NCBI RefSeq assembly: GCF_022662375.1
Contig: NZ_JAKNQL010000012.1
Location: 160,080 to 224,079, forward strand
Direction: 5' to 3'
Origin: Pseudomonas sp. CROZ-RG-20F-R04-15
GTDB lineage: Bacteria > Pseudomonadota > Gammaproteobacteria > Pseudomonadales > Pseudomonadaceae
DNA: 64,000 nt
In this document: piece by piece, positions 7,033-18,141 of the stretch
How positions within the stretch are numbered: the stretch's first letter is position 1
How the letters are laid out: each line of letters opens with the position of its first letter
Notes under the pieces: generated by a model
The model's database searches: none
The model's input: only the letters and a program-made list of their open reading frames with translations
Told to the model about the DNA's origin: nothing
Translations under genes and position numbers: made by a program

Positions 7033-9069
7033 ATGCCATTGCGCCAGCGTCTCGAAAACCTGCCGGTCGGCCAGAAACTGCTGGCCGCCCTGCTGGTGCT
7101 GTTGACCACTGTTCTGCTGGTCGCCAACCTGACCTTTATCAGCGCCGCCTATTACATCTCTCAGGAAAGCATGGCACCGCAGGCCTTGCAGACCATCGGC
7201 CGGCTGATTTCCAACCCGAGTCTGGTCAGCGAAGCCCTGCAGTCACCGCAAAGCGCCGAGCGCCTGCTGAAAGAACTCGACAGTTATTCACCACTGCGCG
7301 CCGCCGCGTTGTATGACGGCAAGGGTGAACGCCTGGCGCAAGTCCAGCGCGGCGACAAACTCAACCTGCCGGAACGCTATCGGCATATCGAAGCCTGGCA
7401 ACTGACCGAATTTCGCAGTAACCAGTTGATCACCCTGCCCCGCCCCGGCACGGCGCCGGGCCATCTGTTGCTGGTCGCCAGCAGCGAGCTGCCAATGGCG
7501 TTCTACACCGGCACGTTGACTGCTAGCCTCGGCATTCTGATTTTCAGTGTGTTGCTGTGGCTGGTGATTGCCCGGCAGATCAAACGCCTGATTACCCGGC
7601 CGATCCATCAACTGGAAGAGCTGTCGCGTCAGGTGACCCGGGAAGAAAACTACGCACTGCGTGCCTCGCGCGGCAATCACGACGAAATCGGCAGTCTCGC
7701 CGAGGCGTTCAACACCATGCTGTCGCGCATCGAAGCCCGCGAGCAGCAACTCAAGCGTGCCCGCGACGACTCGCAAGCCGCTTACGATCAGGCGCAGGGT
7801 CTGGCCGAGGAAACCCGCCACACCAACCGCAAACTGGAACTGGAAGTACAGGTGCGCAGCAAGATCGAAAAGAAGCTCACCGGTTTCCAGAACTACCTCA
7901 ACAGCATCATCGACTCGATGCCCTCGGCGCTGATCGCCCTCGACGAGCAACTTTACGTCACCCAATGGAACCAGGAGGCCAGCGCCCTTTCCGGCACGCG
8001 GCTGGACGAAGCGCTGAACCAGCCGATTTTCCTCGCCTTCGAACCGCTCAAGCCATTCCTGCCGCAACTCAAGCAGACCGTCGAACAACACACGGTGGCG
8101 AAAATCGAGCGAGTAACGTGGTTCAAGGATGAAGAACCGAAGCATTACGCGCTGACCTTCTATCCATTGATGGGCGGTGCCGGGCGCGGCGTGGTAATCC
8201 GCATCGACGACATCACCCAACGACTGTCGCTGGAAGAAATGATGGTGCAGTCGGAAAAAATGCTTTCGGTCGGTGGCCTTGCCGCCGGCATGGCTCATGA
8301 AATCAACAACCCGTTAGGGGCGATCCTGCACAACGTGCAGAATATCCGGCGACGCCTGTCCGCCGATCTGCCGAAGAACCTCGAAACCGCCGAGCAACTG
8401 GGCATCGAACTGGACACGGTGAACCGCTACCTGCAGGGCCGCGAAGTGCCGCAACTGCTCGACGGCATCCAACAGGCCGGCGCCCGCGCGGCGAAAATCG
8501 TCACGCACATGCTCAGCTTCAGCCGTCGCAGCACCCGACAAATGGCGCCGTGCGACTTACCGGCACTGATCGACCAAGCCGTGGACATCGCCGGCAACGA
8601 CTTCGATCTGGCCATCGGCTTCGACTTCAAGGGCCAGGCGATTATTCGCCAGTTCGACCCGGCGCTAGGGCCGGTGCCGGGCACCGCCAACGAACTCGAG
8701 CAAGTACTGCTCAACCTGTTAAAAAATGCCGCCCAAGCCATTCACCAGCGTGAAGGCGATAGCGAGCCGGGCCGGATCATCCTGCGCACCAGGCTCAATC
8801 CGCCGTGGGCTGAAATTCAGGTCGAGGACAACGGCATCGGCATGAGCGAGAGCGTGCGCAAACGCACCTTCGAGCCGTTCTTCACCACCAAGGAAATCGG
8901 CCAGGGCACCGGGCTTGGCTTGTCGGTGTCGTACTTCATCATCACCAACAATCACAAAGGACAGATGGAGGTGCAGTCAGCACCGGGCCAAGGCACCTGT
9001 TTCACCTTGCGCCTGCCGTTGACGCAACCGCTGCCCATCGCTGCCGAAACCAATCAATTATCGAGGTAA
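7033..9069 (+). CDS. Membrane-bound sensor histidine kinase (HAMP-PAS-HisKA)
   Basis: A 678-aa kinase. Two membrane helices (about 13-40 and 162-185) bracket a periplasmic domain. They are followed by a HAMP linker (RPIHQLEELSRQVTREENY), a coiled coil (about 235-285), a PAS domain (about 285-400) and the kinase core. The H box is GGLAAGMAHEINNPLGAIL with the phosphorylated His near residue 422. N box (LLNLLKNAAQAI), G1 (DNGIGM), F (EPFFTT) and G2 (GQGTGLGLS) are all intact. No response regulator is adjacent in the window. It sits three bases before the cobalamin adenosyltransferase gene, so co-transcription is likely. Input signal unknown. Confidence 0.9.
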   Translation: MPLRQRLENLPVGQKLLAALLVLLTTVLLVANLTFISAAYYISQESMAPQALQTIGRLISNPSLVSEALQSPQSAERLLKELDSYSPLRAAALYDGKGERLAQVQRGDKLNLPERYRHIEAWQLTEFRSNQLITLPRPGTAPGHLLLVASSELPMAFYTGTLTASLGILIFSVLLWLVIARQIKRLITRPIHQLEELSRQVTREENYALRASRGNHDEIGSLAEAFNTMLSRIEAREQQLKRARDDSQAAYDQAQGLAEETRHTNRKLELEVQVRSKIEKKLTGFQNYLNSIIDSMPSALIALDEQLYVTQWNQEASALSGTRLDEALNQPIFLAFEPLKPFLPQLKQTVEQHTVAKIERVTWFKDEEPKHYALTFYPLMGGAGRGVVIRIDDITQRLSLEEMMVQSEKMLSVGGLAAGMAHEINNPLGAILHNVQNIRRRLSADLPKNLETAEQLGIELDTVNRYLQGREVPQLLDGIQQAGARAAKIVTHMLSFSRRSTRQMAPCDLPALIDQAVDIAGNDFDLAIGFDFKGQAIIRQFDPALGPVPGTANELEQVLLNLLKNAAQAIHQREGDSEPGRIILRTRLNPPWAEIQVEDNGIGMSESVRKRTFEPFFTTKEIGQGTGLGLSVSYFIITNNHKGQMEVQSAPGQGTCFTLRLPLTQPLPIAAETNQLSR

Positions 9070-9072
9070 ACC

Positions 9073-9657
9073 ATGGGCTTTCGCCTGTCGAAAATCTACA
9101 CCCGCACCGGTGACAAAGGCGAAACCGGCCTGGGCGATGGCCGCCGTGTGCCCAAGGATCACCCCCGCATCGAGGCCATTGGCGAGGTCGATACGCTGAA
9201 CAGTCAGGTCGGCGTGTTGCTGGCCGGGCTGATAGCCGAACGCGAGACCTATCCGGGACTGAATGAACTGATCGAGGTGTTGGCGCCTTGTCAGCATCGC
9301 TTGTTTGATTTGGGTGGCGAGTTGGCGATGCCGGAGTATCAGGCGTTGAACGCGGCGGAAATCGAACGGCTGGAAGCGGCGATCGATGTGTGGAATGAAG
9401 AACTGGGGCCGCTGGAGAATTTCATTCTTCCGGGCGGGTCGATGCTGATTGCGCAGGCGCATGTGTGCCGCAGCCTCGCGAGAAGTGCCGAGCGGCGTTG
9501 TCAGCATTTGAATGCGCTGGAACCGTTGGCCGGGGTTGGGCTGGCGTATATCAATCGGTTGTCGGATTTGTTGTTTGTCGCGGCGCGGTTGATTGCGCGG
9601 CGGCAGGGGATTGCGGAGATTCTCTGGCAGCCGGCGGCAAAGCCTGCAGAAATCTAG
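9073..9657 (+). CDS. PduO-type cob(I)alamin adenosyltransferase
   Basis: A 194-aa ATP:cob(I)alamin adenosyltransferase that makes adenosylcobalamin. The N-terminal ATP-binding motif IYTRTGDKGETGLGDGRRV is diagnostic. The C-terminal helices carry the conserved R-x4-ER-x-C pattern (RSLARSAERRCQ) and NRLSDLLFVAAR. The start has GAGG seven bases upstream and lies right after the kinase stop. No cobalamin riboswitch is visible. The codons in the second half are plainer and T-richer than in the first half, but the frame is intact. Confidence 0.93.
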   Translation: MGFRLSKIYTRTGDKGETGLGDGRRVPKDHPRIEAIGEVDTLNSQVGVLLAGLIAERETYPGLNELIEVLAPCQHRLFDLGGELAMPEYQALNAAEIERLEAAIDVWNEELGPLENFILPGGSMLIAQAHVCRSLARSAERRCQHLNALEPLAGVGLAYINRLSDLLFVAARLIARRQGIAEILWQPAAKPAEI

Positions 9658-9670
9658 CGCCTGACAGATC

Positions 9671-9758
9671 GCCTTCGCGAGCAGGCTCGCTCCCACATTT
9701 GATTGCATTCCAACTGAAGAAATCCGATCAACTGTGGGAGCGAGCCTGCTCGCGAAGA
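9671..9758. repeat. REPIN: two inverted REP elements
   Basis: The CTTCGCGAGCAGGCTCGCTC core (9671-9697) and its inverse (9733-9758) are separated by about 35 bases. The doublet lies between the convergent adenosyltransferase and Nudix genes. Confidence 0.92.
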
Positions 9759-9770
9759 GGTCAGCAGCCT

Positions 9771-10718
9771 TTACAGAGAATCAGGCCAGAACGCGCGGAT
9801 CCCCGCCACACCTTGAGCCCCGCACTTCCAGGCTTTTTCGCACTCCGCCGGACCAACCCCGCCCAACAGAAACACCGGTTTGCTGAAGCTTTCAATCAAC
9901 GCCCCAGCCTGTTCCCAGCCAAGCGGCTGCGCATCCGGGTGCGTCAAGGTCGGCTGCACCGGCGACAGGGTCACAAAATCCACGCCCATCTGTTCCGCCA
10001 GCGCCAGTTCTTCAGCGTTGTGGCACGACGCCGCCAACCAGCGCTCCGCCGGTAACGGCCGCCCCGCCGCCGCGTATTTGCGCAGCTGAGCAGCGGTGAT
10101 GTGCCAACCGGCAGACGGGAAATCGCCGAGCCACTCGAACGGCCCTTTGATCATCAACTGCGCCTTGCCCGCGCACAGCCCGGCCGCATCGACAGCCAGA
10201 TCGCGATACTTGGGGTCATAGCCGTTCGGCGCGCGCAACTGGATCAGTTTGATCCCACCGGCAATCGCCTTCTGGATACCGCGCAGTAGAGCCGGGGTTT
10301 CCAGATCCTCAGGGGTAATCAGGTACTCCGCCGGCAAACGCGCCGCCGCAACGATCGGCTGGTTGGCGGCCGGGAACTCGTAGCTCACCAGTTCCTTCGC
10401 CGTGACCCAGGCCAACGGCTGCCCTTCGGCACCGTGCGGCTCGCCAGTGAAGGCCGAGACTTCCCAGACATCCAGCAACACCTGTTTGTCGGGATAATCG
10501 TGACGCACTTTGATCAGCGGCCGGGCTGAGCCAACGACGATGCCCAACTCTTCTTGCAGCTCACGGGCCAGTGCGCTTTCGACCGACTCGTCGGCCTCGA
10601 CCTTGCCGCCGGGAAACTCCCACAGACCACCCTGATGCTGGGTGTCGGCGCGGCGGGCGATGAGGATTTTGCCACTGTCGTCACGAATGACCGCAGCGGC
10701 GACGTGTACACGTTTCAC
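9771..10718 (-). CDS. Nudix hydrolase fused to thiamine-phosphate-synthase-like domain
   Basis: A 315-aa two-domain protein. Residues about 1-130 are a MutT-type Nudix domain with a complete Nudix box (GGKVEADESVESALARELQEELGI: Gly, REx2EE pattern). Residues about 135-315 resemble thiamine phosphate synthase/TenI (LIQLRAPNGYDP, HNAEELALAEQMGVDFVTLSPV, GGVGPAECEKAWKCGAQGVAGI). The Nudix part probably clears oxidised nucleotides such as 8-oxo-dGTP. The role of the second half is unclear, and this fusion is known in pseudomonads. The GTG at 10718 overlaps the GST stop as GTGA with GGAGGAG upstream, so it is chosen over the longer frame to 10769. Translation is coupled to the GST gene. Confidence 0.88.
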   Translation of the reverse strand: MKRVHVAAAVIRDDSGKILIARRADTQHQGGLWEFPGGKVEADESVESALARELQEELGIVVGSARPLIKVRHDYPDKQVLLDVWEVSAFTGEPHGAEGQPLAWVTAKELVSYEFPAANQPIVAAARLPAEYLITPEDLETPALLRGIQKAIAGGIKLIQLRAPNGYDPKYRDLAVDAAGLCAGKAQLMIKGPFEWLGDFPSAGWHITAAQLRKYAAAGRPLPAERWLAASCHNAEELALAEQMGVDFVTLSPVQPTLTHPDAQPLGWEQAGALIESFSKPVFLLGGVGPAECEKAWKCGAQGVAGIRAFWPDSL

Positions 10719-11347
10719 GGATTCAACTCCTCCAGTCCAGCCTTTTGCCACGCTTTGAAGGCGGGCCATTGGTAGACGGTTTCAACATAGGCTTCGTCGG
10801 CGGCCGGCAACTGCACCTGGTAAGTGCGCAGACGCACGGCAATCGGTGCGAAGAAGGCATCGGCCAGACTTACCCGACCGAACAGGTACGGCCCGCTCTC
10901 GGTCGCGGCGGCGCGGCATTCGGCCCACAGCGCGAGCATGCGCTCGATGTCGACCTTCACTTCTGGCGGCACCGGGTTCAGCGGTGCGTCATGGTTGAGG
11001 TTGAAGGGCATGTGATTGCGCATGGCGAAGAAGCCGCTGTGCATTTGTGCGCAAGCGGATCGGGCCTGGGCGCGGGCGTAAATATCGCTCGGCCAGAGTT
11101 GCTCGGACGGGAACTGCTCGGCGAGGTATTCGGCGATGGCTAATGAGTCAGCGATGGTCCCGCGCGAGGTTTGCAGCAGCGGCACCTTGGCGGTCGGCGA
11201 GTGCTTGAGCAGCAGTTCGCGGGTGTCGGGCTTACCGAGTTTGATCAGCTCTTCGCTGTAGGGTGCGCCGGTCAGCTCAACGGCCAGTGCGGCACGCAGG
11301 GACCAGGAGGAAAGCAGTTTGTCGCCGATGATCAGGTGCAGGGACAT
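10715..11347 (-). CDS. Glutathione S-transferase family protein
   Basis: A 210-aa GST with a thioredoxin-like N-domain (HLIIGDKLLSSWSLRAALAV, KVPLLQ, then the glutathione gamma-Glu contact pair in IADSLAIAEYLAE) and a helical C-domain (VSLADAFFAPIAVRLRTY). The SSWS motif suggests a serine-type active site, as in zeta/theta-like classes. Its substrate is unknown. It is translationally coupled to the Nudix/TenI gene (GTGA overlap). From memory the order argJ-GST-mutT is conserved in P. aeruginosa. Confidence 0.88.
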   Translation of the reverse strand: MSLHLIIGDKLLSSWSLRAALAVELTGAPYSEELIKLGKPDTRELLLKHSPTAKVPLLQTSRGTIADSLAIAEYLAEQFPSEQLWPSDIYARAQARSACAQMHSGFFAMRNHMPFNLNHDAPLNPVPPEVKVDIERMLALWAECRAAATESGPYLFGRVSLADAFFAPIAVRLRTYQVQLPAADEAYVETVYQWPAFKAWQKAGLEELNP

Positions 11348-11405
11348 GGGTGTGGCGCCTTTTCGTCAGTGGAGAAACCTGGAGACTTGCATTCTTTGAG
11401 CTGCC

Positions 11406-11483
11406 GCCTTCGCGAGCAGGCTCGCTCCCACATTGGATCGTGTTGTCACAAATCCCCTGTGGGAGCGAGCCTGCTCGCGAAAG
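11406..11483. repeat. REPIN: two inverted REP elements
   Basis: Inverted copies at 11406-11432 and 11458-11483 are separated by about 25 bases, a shorter spacer than in the other REPINs. It sits between argJ and the GST gene. Confidence 0.92.
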
Positions 11484-11501
11484 AAGCGACCCGGTCTTGG
11501 A

Positions 11502-12719
11502 TCAGGTGCGGTATTCGGCGTTGATCTTCACATATTCATGCGAAAGGTCAGTGGTCCAGATGGTTTCGCTGCAATCGCCGCGACCCAGTTCGATGCGGAT
11601 AGTGATCTCTTCCTGCTGCATCACCGCCGAGCCTTGGGCTTCAGTGTAGGTCGCCGCACGGGCGCCACGGCTGGCAATGCACACGTCGCCGAGGAATACG
11701 TCGATCTTGCTCACGTCCAGATTCGGCACGCCGGCACGGCCGACAGCAGCCAGGATGCGGCCCCAGTTCGGGTCGGAGGCGAACAGCGCGGTTTTGATCA
11801 GCGGCGAGTGCGCCACGGTGTAGCCGACGTCGAGGCATTCCTGATGGTTGCCGCCGCCATTCACTTCAACAGTGACGAACTTGGTTGCGCCTTCGCCGTC
11901 ACGCACGATGGCCTGGGCCACGTCCATGCACACTTCGAACACCGCTTGCTTCAACTTGGCGAACAACTCGCCTTCGGCGCGGGTGATTTCCGGCAGTGCA
12001 GCCTTACCGGTGGCAATCAGCATGCAGCAGTCGTTGGTCGAGGTGTCGCCGTCGATGGTGATGCGGTTGAACGACTTGTTGGCACCGTCGAGCATCAAGT
12101 TGTGCAGCACTTCGCGGGAGACTTTGGCGTCAGTGGCGATGTAACCGAGCATGGTCGCCATGTTCGGGCGGATCATGCCCGCGCCTTTGCTGATGCCGGT
12201 GACGGTGATGGTCACGCCGTCATGCGCGAACTGGCGGCTGGCGCCCTTCGGCAGGGTGTCGGTGGTCATGATGCCGGTGGCGGCAGCTTCCCAGTTGTTT
12301 TCCGACAGGTCATCGAGTGCGGCTTGCAGCGCGCCTTCGATCTTCTCGACCGGCAGTGGCTCGCCAATCACACCGGTGGAGTACGGCAGGATCTGCTCGG
12401 CAGCAACGCCGGTCAGCTCGGCCAGTCTGGCGGTGGTGCGCTCAGCGGCGGCCAGGCCTGGCTCGCCGGTGCCGGCATTGGCGTTACCGGTGTTGGTCAG
12501 CAGGTAACGCACAGCGTTCTGCACGCGCTTCTTCGCCAGGATTACCGGCGCGGCACAAAAGGCGTTCAACGTGAACACACCGGCCACGGTCGAACCTTCG
12601 GCGCAGCGCATCACAACGACATCCTTGCGCCCGGGGCGCTTGATGCCGGCCGAGGCGATACCGAGTTCAAAACCGGCAACCGGGTGCAACGTTGGCAAAG
12701 GACCAAGACCAACAGCCAT
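11502..12719 (-). CDS. argJ: Bifunctional ornithine acetyltransferase/N-acetylglutamate synthase
   Basis: A 405-aa ArgJ of full length. The autoproteolysis/nucleophile threonine is T189 in PNMATMLGYIATD, preceded by the KGAGMI motif at 178-183. The oxyanion-hole region is STGVIGEPLP at 114-123. ArgJ transfers acetyl from N-acetylornithine to glutamate, recycling the acetyl group in arginine synthesis; bifunctional forms also use acetyl-CoA. AAGGAG is nine bases upstream of the ATG. It lies downstream of secA but separated by a terminator, so it probably has its own promoter in the 12720-12841 gap. Confidence 0.95.
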   Translation of the reverse strand: MAVGLGPLPTLHPVAGFELGIASAGIKRPGRKDVVVMRCAEGSTVAGVFTLNAFCAAPVILAKKRVQNAVRYLLTNTGNANAGTGEPGLAAAERTTARLAELTGVAAEQILPYSTGVIGEPLPVEKIEGALQAALDDLSENNWEAAATGIMTTDTLPKGASRQFAHDGVTITVTGISKGAGMIRPNMATMLGYIATDAKVSREVLHNLMLDGANKSFNRITIDGDTSTNDCCMLIATGKAALPEITRAEGELFAKLKQAVFEVCMDVAQAIVRDGEGATKFVTVEVNGGGNHQECLDVGYTVAHSPLIKTALFASDPNWGRILAAVGRAGVPNLDVSKIDVFLGDVCIASRGARAATYTEAQGSAVMQQEEITIRIELGRGDCSETIWTTDLSHEYVKINAEYRT

Positions 12720-12781
12720 GAATGCGCTCCTTACTCAATGATGTCAGCACCGCCACGCGCAGTGACGGTGGTTTAAATGGC

Positions 12782-12814
12782 AAAACGCCGCGACGGCAGG
12801 AGCCGGTCGCGGCG
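12782..12814 (-). terminator. Terminator of secA
   Basis: On the minus strand CGCCGCGAC and GTCGCGGCG form a perfect 9-bp GC-rich stem with an 11-base loop, followed by TTTTG. It lies 28 bases after the secA stop codon. Confidence 0.75.
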
Positions 12815-12841
12815 CGGGTATTTCAGCGATTGAAACGGGTT

Positions 12842-15577
<2,736 letters not shown>

Positions 15578-15885
15578 ATCGGCAGGATCTTCCACACTAA
15601 AGGGATGGAGGGCGGCCCCGTGAGCGTCGCCCGTGCAGCCCTCATGGCCGCATGCGAACGAGCATTCTACCCGGAAACGTAAGTGAGGAAAGTGGCGATG
15701 TTCCACGATGCTGGCACTGCGCTTTGACGGGGCTCACTTAAAATAGGGGCGTTTTGCTCAACTTCAAGTCATACAAGGCAGAAGTTAGTCGTTGATTTAA
15801 TGGGTAAAGCGGGGGCAAAAGCAATGGGCGAGTGATTTCGGCCTTTCTGCTACCATGGCGTTTCTGTTACTTCAGGTGTTCGATC
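15578..15885. other. Divergent intergenic region, secA leader
   Basis: This 308-base gap lies between divergent secA and the DUF721 gene. No secM-like reading frame or clear leader structure was recognised. It should hold both promoters; none could be assigned with confidence. Confidence 0.4.
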
Positions 15886-16341
15886 ATGGCATTTCGCCCT
15901 CTTACGGCCAGAGCACCCGCCGTTCTCCTGCGCGAAGCCAAGCCGCTCAAAGCCATCCTCGGCCATGCCCAACGACTGGGTCATTTGCAGCGCCTGCTCG
16001 AAAGCCAACTGCAACCTGCCGCCCGCGAACACTGCCATGTCGCCTCGTGGCGCGAAGGCAGTTTGCTGCTGATCGTCACCGATGGTCACTGGGCCACACG
16101 CCTGCGCTACCAGCAAAAACGCCTGCAGCGGCAATTGCAGATGTTCGACGAGTTCGCCAGTTTGACGCGGATTCTGTTCAAAGTGCAGCCGCCGACGGTT
16201 CAACGCGGGGCAGCCGGGCACACGATGGATTTGTCCACGGAAGCTGCGGCGACGATTCAGGCCACGGCGGACGGGATCACTGATCCGGGTTTGCGCGCGG
16301 CGCTGGAACGTTTAGCGGCACACGCCAAAGACAAGTCCTGA
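15886..16341 (+). CDS. DUF721 family protein
   Basis: A 151-aa protein with the DUF721 pattern (LGHLQRLLESQLQPAAREH, then VASWREGSLLLIVTDGHWATRLRYQ). DUF721 proteins are often encoded beside secA or dnaA and recF; their function is unknown, with a suggested link to nucleic acids. The ATG at 15886 begins the similarity (MAFRPLTARAP); the upstream 18 codons of the open frame are discarded. It is divergent from secA, as I recall for P. aeruginosa. Confidence 0.82.
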   Translation: MAFRPLTARAPAVLLREAKPLKAILGHAQRLGHLQRLLESQLQPAAREHCHVASWREGSLLLIVTDGHWATRLRYQQKRLQRQLQMFDEFASLTRILFKVQPPTVQRGAAGHTMDLSTEAAATIQATADGITDPGLRAALERLAAHAKDKS

Positions 16342-16371
16342 CTTCTATTCTGAATCTTCATGCAATACCAA

Positions 16372-16461
16372 TGTGGGAGCGAGCTTGCTCGCGAAGAGGC
16401 CGTGTCAGACGACATCTATGTTGAATGACAGGCCGCCTTCGCGAGCAAGCTCGCTCCCACA
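16372..16461. repeat. REPIN: two inverted REP elements (CTTGCTC variant)
   Basis: Copies at 16372-16397 and 16435-16461 read GAGCTTGCTCGC instead of GAGCCTGCTCGC. Both arms carry the same change, so the base pairing of the doublet is kept, a sign that the pair moved or was corrected as a unit. Confidence 0.92.
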
Positions 16462-16465
16462 GGTT

Positions 16466-17953
16466 TTAACGGCGTTTGCTGCCACCGAGCAATGAGCCCA
16501 TCAAACCGCGCACCAATTGCTTGCCGAGGTTATTGGCGGCCTGACGCATCGCCGACTTCAGCGCCTGACCCGCGGCGGTACCCAGGAACTCCCCAGCCCT
16601 GTCGGCGAGGCTTGGTTCTTCAACCGCAGGCTTGCCGGCGGGTGCCTCGGCTTCAGGCGCCAGGCCTTTACGTCCCATGAGAATTTCATACGCCGACTCA
16701 CGATCGATCGGCTTGTCATAGCGGCCCTTGAACGGCGATCCGGCAATCAGCACGGTTCGTTCGGTCTCGGTTAGCGGCCCGATTCGCGATTGCGGTGGCG
16801 CCACTAGTACGCGCTGAACCATTTCCGGCGTGCCTTTCTCGGTCAGCGTGCCGACCAGCGCCTCACCAATCCCCAACTCGGTCAGCACCGACAGGCTGTC
16901 AAATGCCGGATTCGGCCGGAAGCCGTCCGCTACCGCGCGCAGGGATTTCTGCTCTTTGGCGGTAAAGGCGCGCAAGCCATGCTGAATGCGCAGGCCAAGC
17001 TGCGCCAGCACGTCATCGGGCAAGTCCGCCGGCGACTGGGTGACGAAATACACGCCCACACCTTTGGATCGAATCAAGCGTACTACTTGCTCCAGCCGCT
17101 CCTGCAAGGCCTTGGGCGTATCGCCAAAGAGTAAATGCGCCTCATCGAAAAACAGCGCCAGCAGCGGTTTATCGGCATCGCCGCGCTCGGGCAATTGCTC
17201 GAACAGTTCAGCCAGCAGCCACAACAGGAACGTTGCGTAGACCTTCGGCGCCTCGTGCACCAGTCGGCTGGCGTCGAGTAAATGGATGCGCCCACGGCCA
17301 TCCGCCGCCGGTTGCAGAATGTCTTCGAGTTGCAGTGCCGGTTCGCCAAACAAGGCTTCGGCGCCCTGCTGTTCCAGCGTCGCCAGGCGGCGCAACAACG
17401 CCTGACTGGAACCGGTGGTCATCAACGCCGCGTCTTCGCCCAATAGCTGCGGGTTTTCCTTGAGGTGATTGAGCAGCGCTTTCAGATCCTTCAAGTCCAG
17501 CAGCAACAGGCCTTCGCGATCGGCGACCTTGAACGCTGCGTAGAGCGCTGACTGCTGGCTGTCGGTCAGCTCCAGCAGACTGCCGATCAGCAGCGGCCCC
17601 ATTTCGCTCAACGTGGTGCGCAGCGGATGACCGGACTCGCCGTGGATATCCCACAGTGTCACCGGATAAGCCTGCGCTTTGTAGTTGAGCCACGGCATCC
17701 CGGCAATGCGCTCGGCTACTTTGCCCTGCGGGTTGCCGGCCGCACCGAGGCCGCACAGATCGCCCTTGATGTCAGCGGCAAATACCGCCACGCCAGCGTC
17801 GCTGAACGCCTCGGCCAGACGCTGCAAGGTGACGGTTTTACCAGTACCGGTAGCGCCGGCAACCAGCCCGTGGCGGTTCGCCAGGCGCATGGCCTGAGCA
17901 ATCTGTTGCCCCGCGAGGTCGGCGCCGATTACGAGTTGCGATGAGTCAGGCAT
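16466..17953 (-). CDS. HerA-like ATPase, DUF853 family
   Basis: A 495-aa P-loop ATPase of the YjgR/DUF853 group. Walker A is GATGTGKTVTLQ near residue 35, and Walker B is LLALFFDEAHLLF near 270. GVYFVTQSPADLPDDVLAQLG is the sensor region typical of HerA/FtsK-like enzymes, and the C-terminus is basic (LLGGSKRR). It is probably a DNA-directed motor or nucleotide hydrolase; no specific role is established. The ATG at 17953 has GGGTGA just upstream; the longer frame would need a TTG at 17965. Confidence 0.85.
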   Translation of the reverse strand: MPDSSQLVIGADLAGQQIAQAMRLANRHGLVAGATGTGKTVTLQRLAEAFSDAGVAVFAADIKGDLCGLGAAGNPQGKVAERIAGMPWLNYKAQAYPVTLWDIHGESGHPLRTTLSEMGPLLIGSLLELTDSQQSALYAAFKVADREGLLLLDLKDLKALLNHLKENPQLLGEDAALMTTGSSQALLRRLATLEQQGAEALFGEPALQLEDILQPAADGRGRIHLLDASRLVHEAPKVYATFLLWLLAELFEQLPERGDADKPLLALFFDEAHLLFGDTPKALQERLEQVVRLIRSKGVGVYFVTQSPADLPDDVLAQLGLRIQHGLRAFTAKEQKSLRAVADGFRPNPAFDSLSVLTELGIGEALVGTLTEKGTPEMVQRVLVAPPQSRIGPLTETERTVLIAGSPFKGRYDKPIDRESAYEILMGRKGLAPEAEAPAGKPAVEEPSLADRAGEFLGTAAGQALKSAMRQAANNLGKQLVRGLMGSLLGGSKRR

Positions 17954-18141
17954 TTTGTCACCCAATGGTTAATCTTTGATTGCGCATGGCCGATACACAA
18001 AGGTGAGAGCCCGACCACAAGTCAGGCCGGACATTTCCCTAAGGAGAGACGGAAATATCAGCTTGTTTTCACCGTTGCCCATTTCGCGCGCCTCTATAAA
18101 AGCACGCCCTGGACATTAAGACCTTAGCGGAACCCCAAGCC

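Noticed and set aside
9061..9072. Cobalamin riboswitch before the adenosyltransferase gene
   Set aside because: Only three bases separate it from the kinase gene and no B12-box-like sequence is visible.
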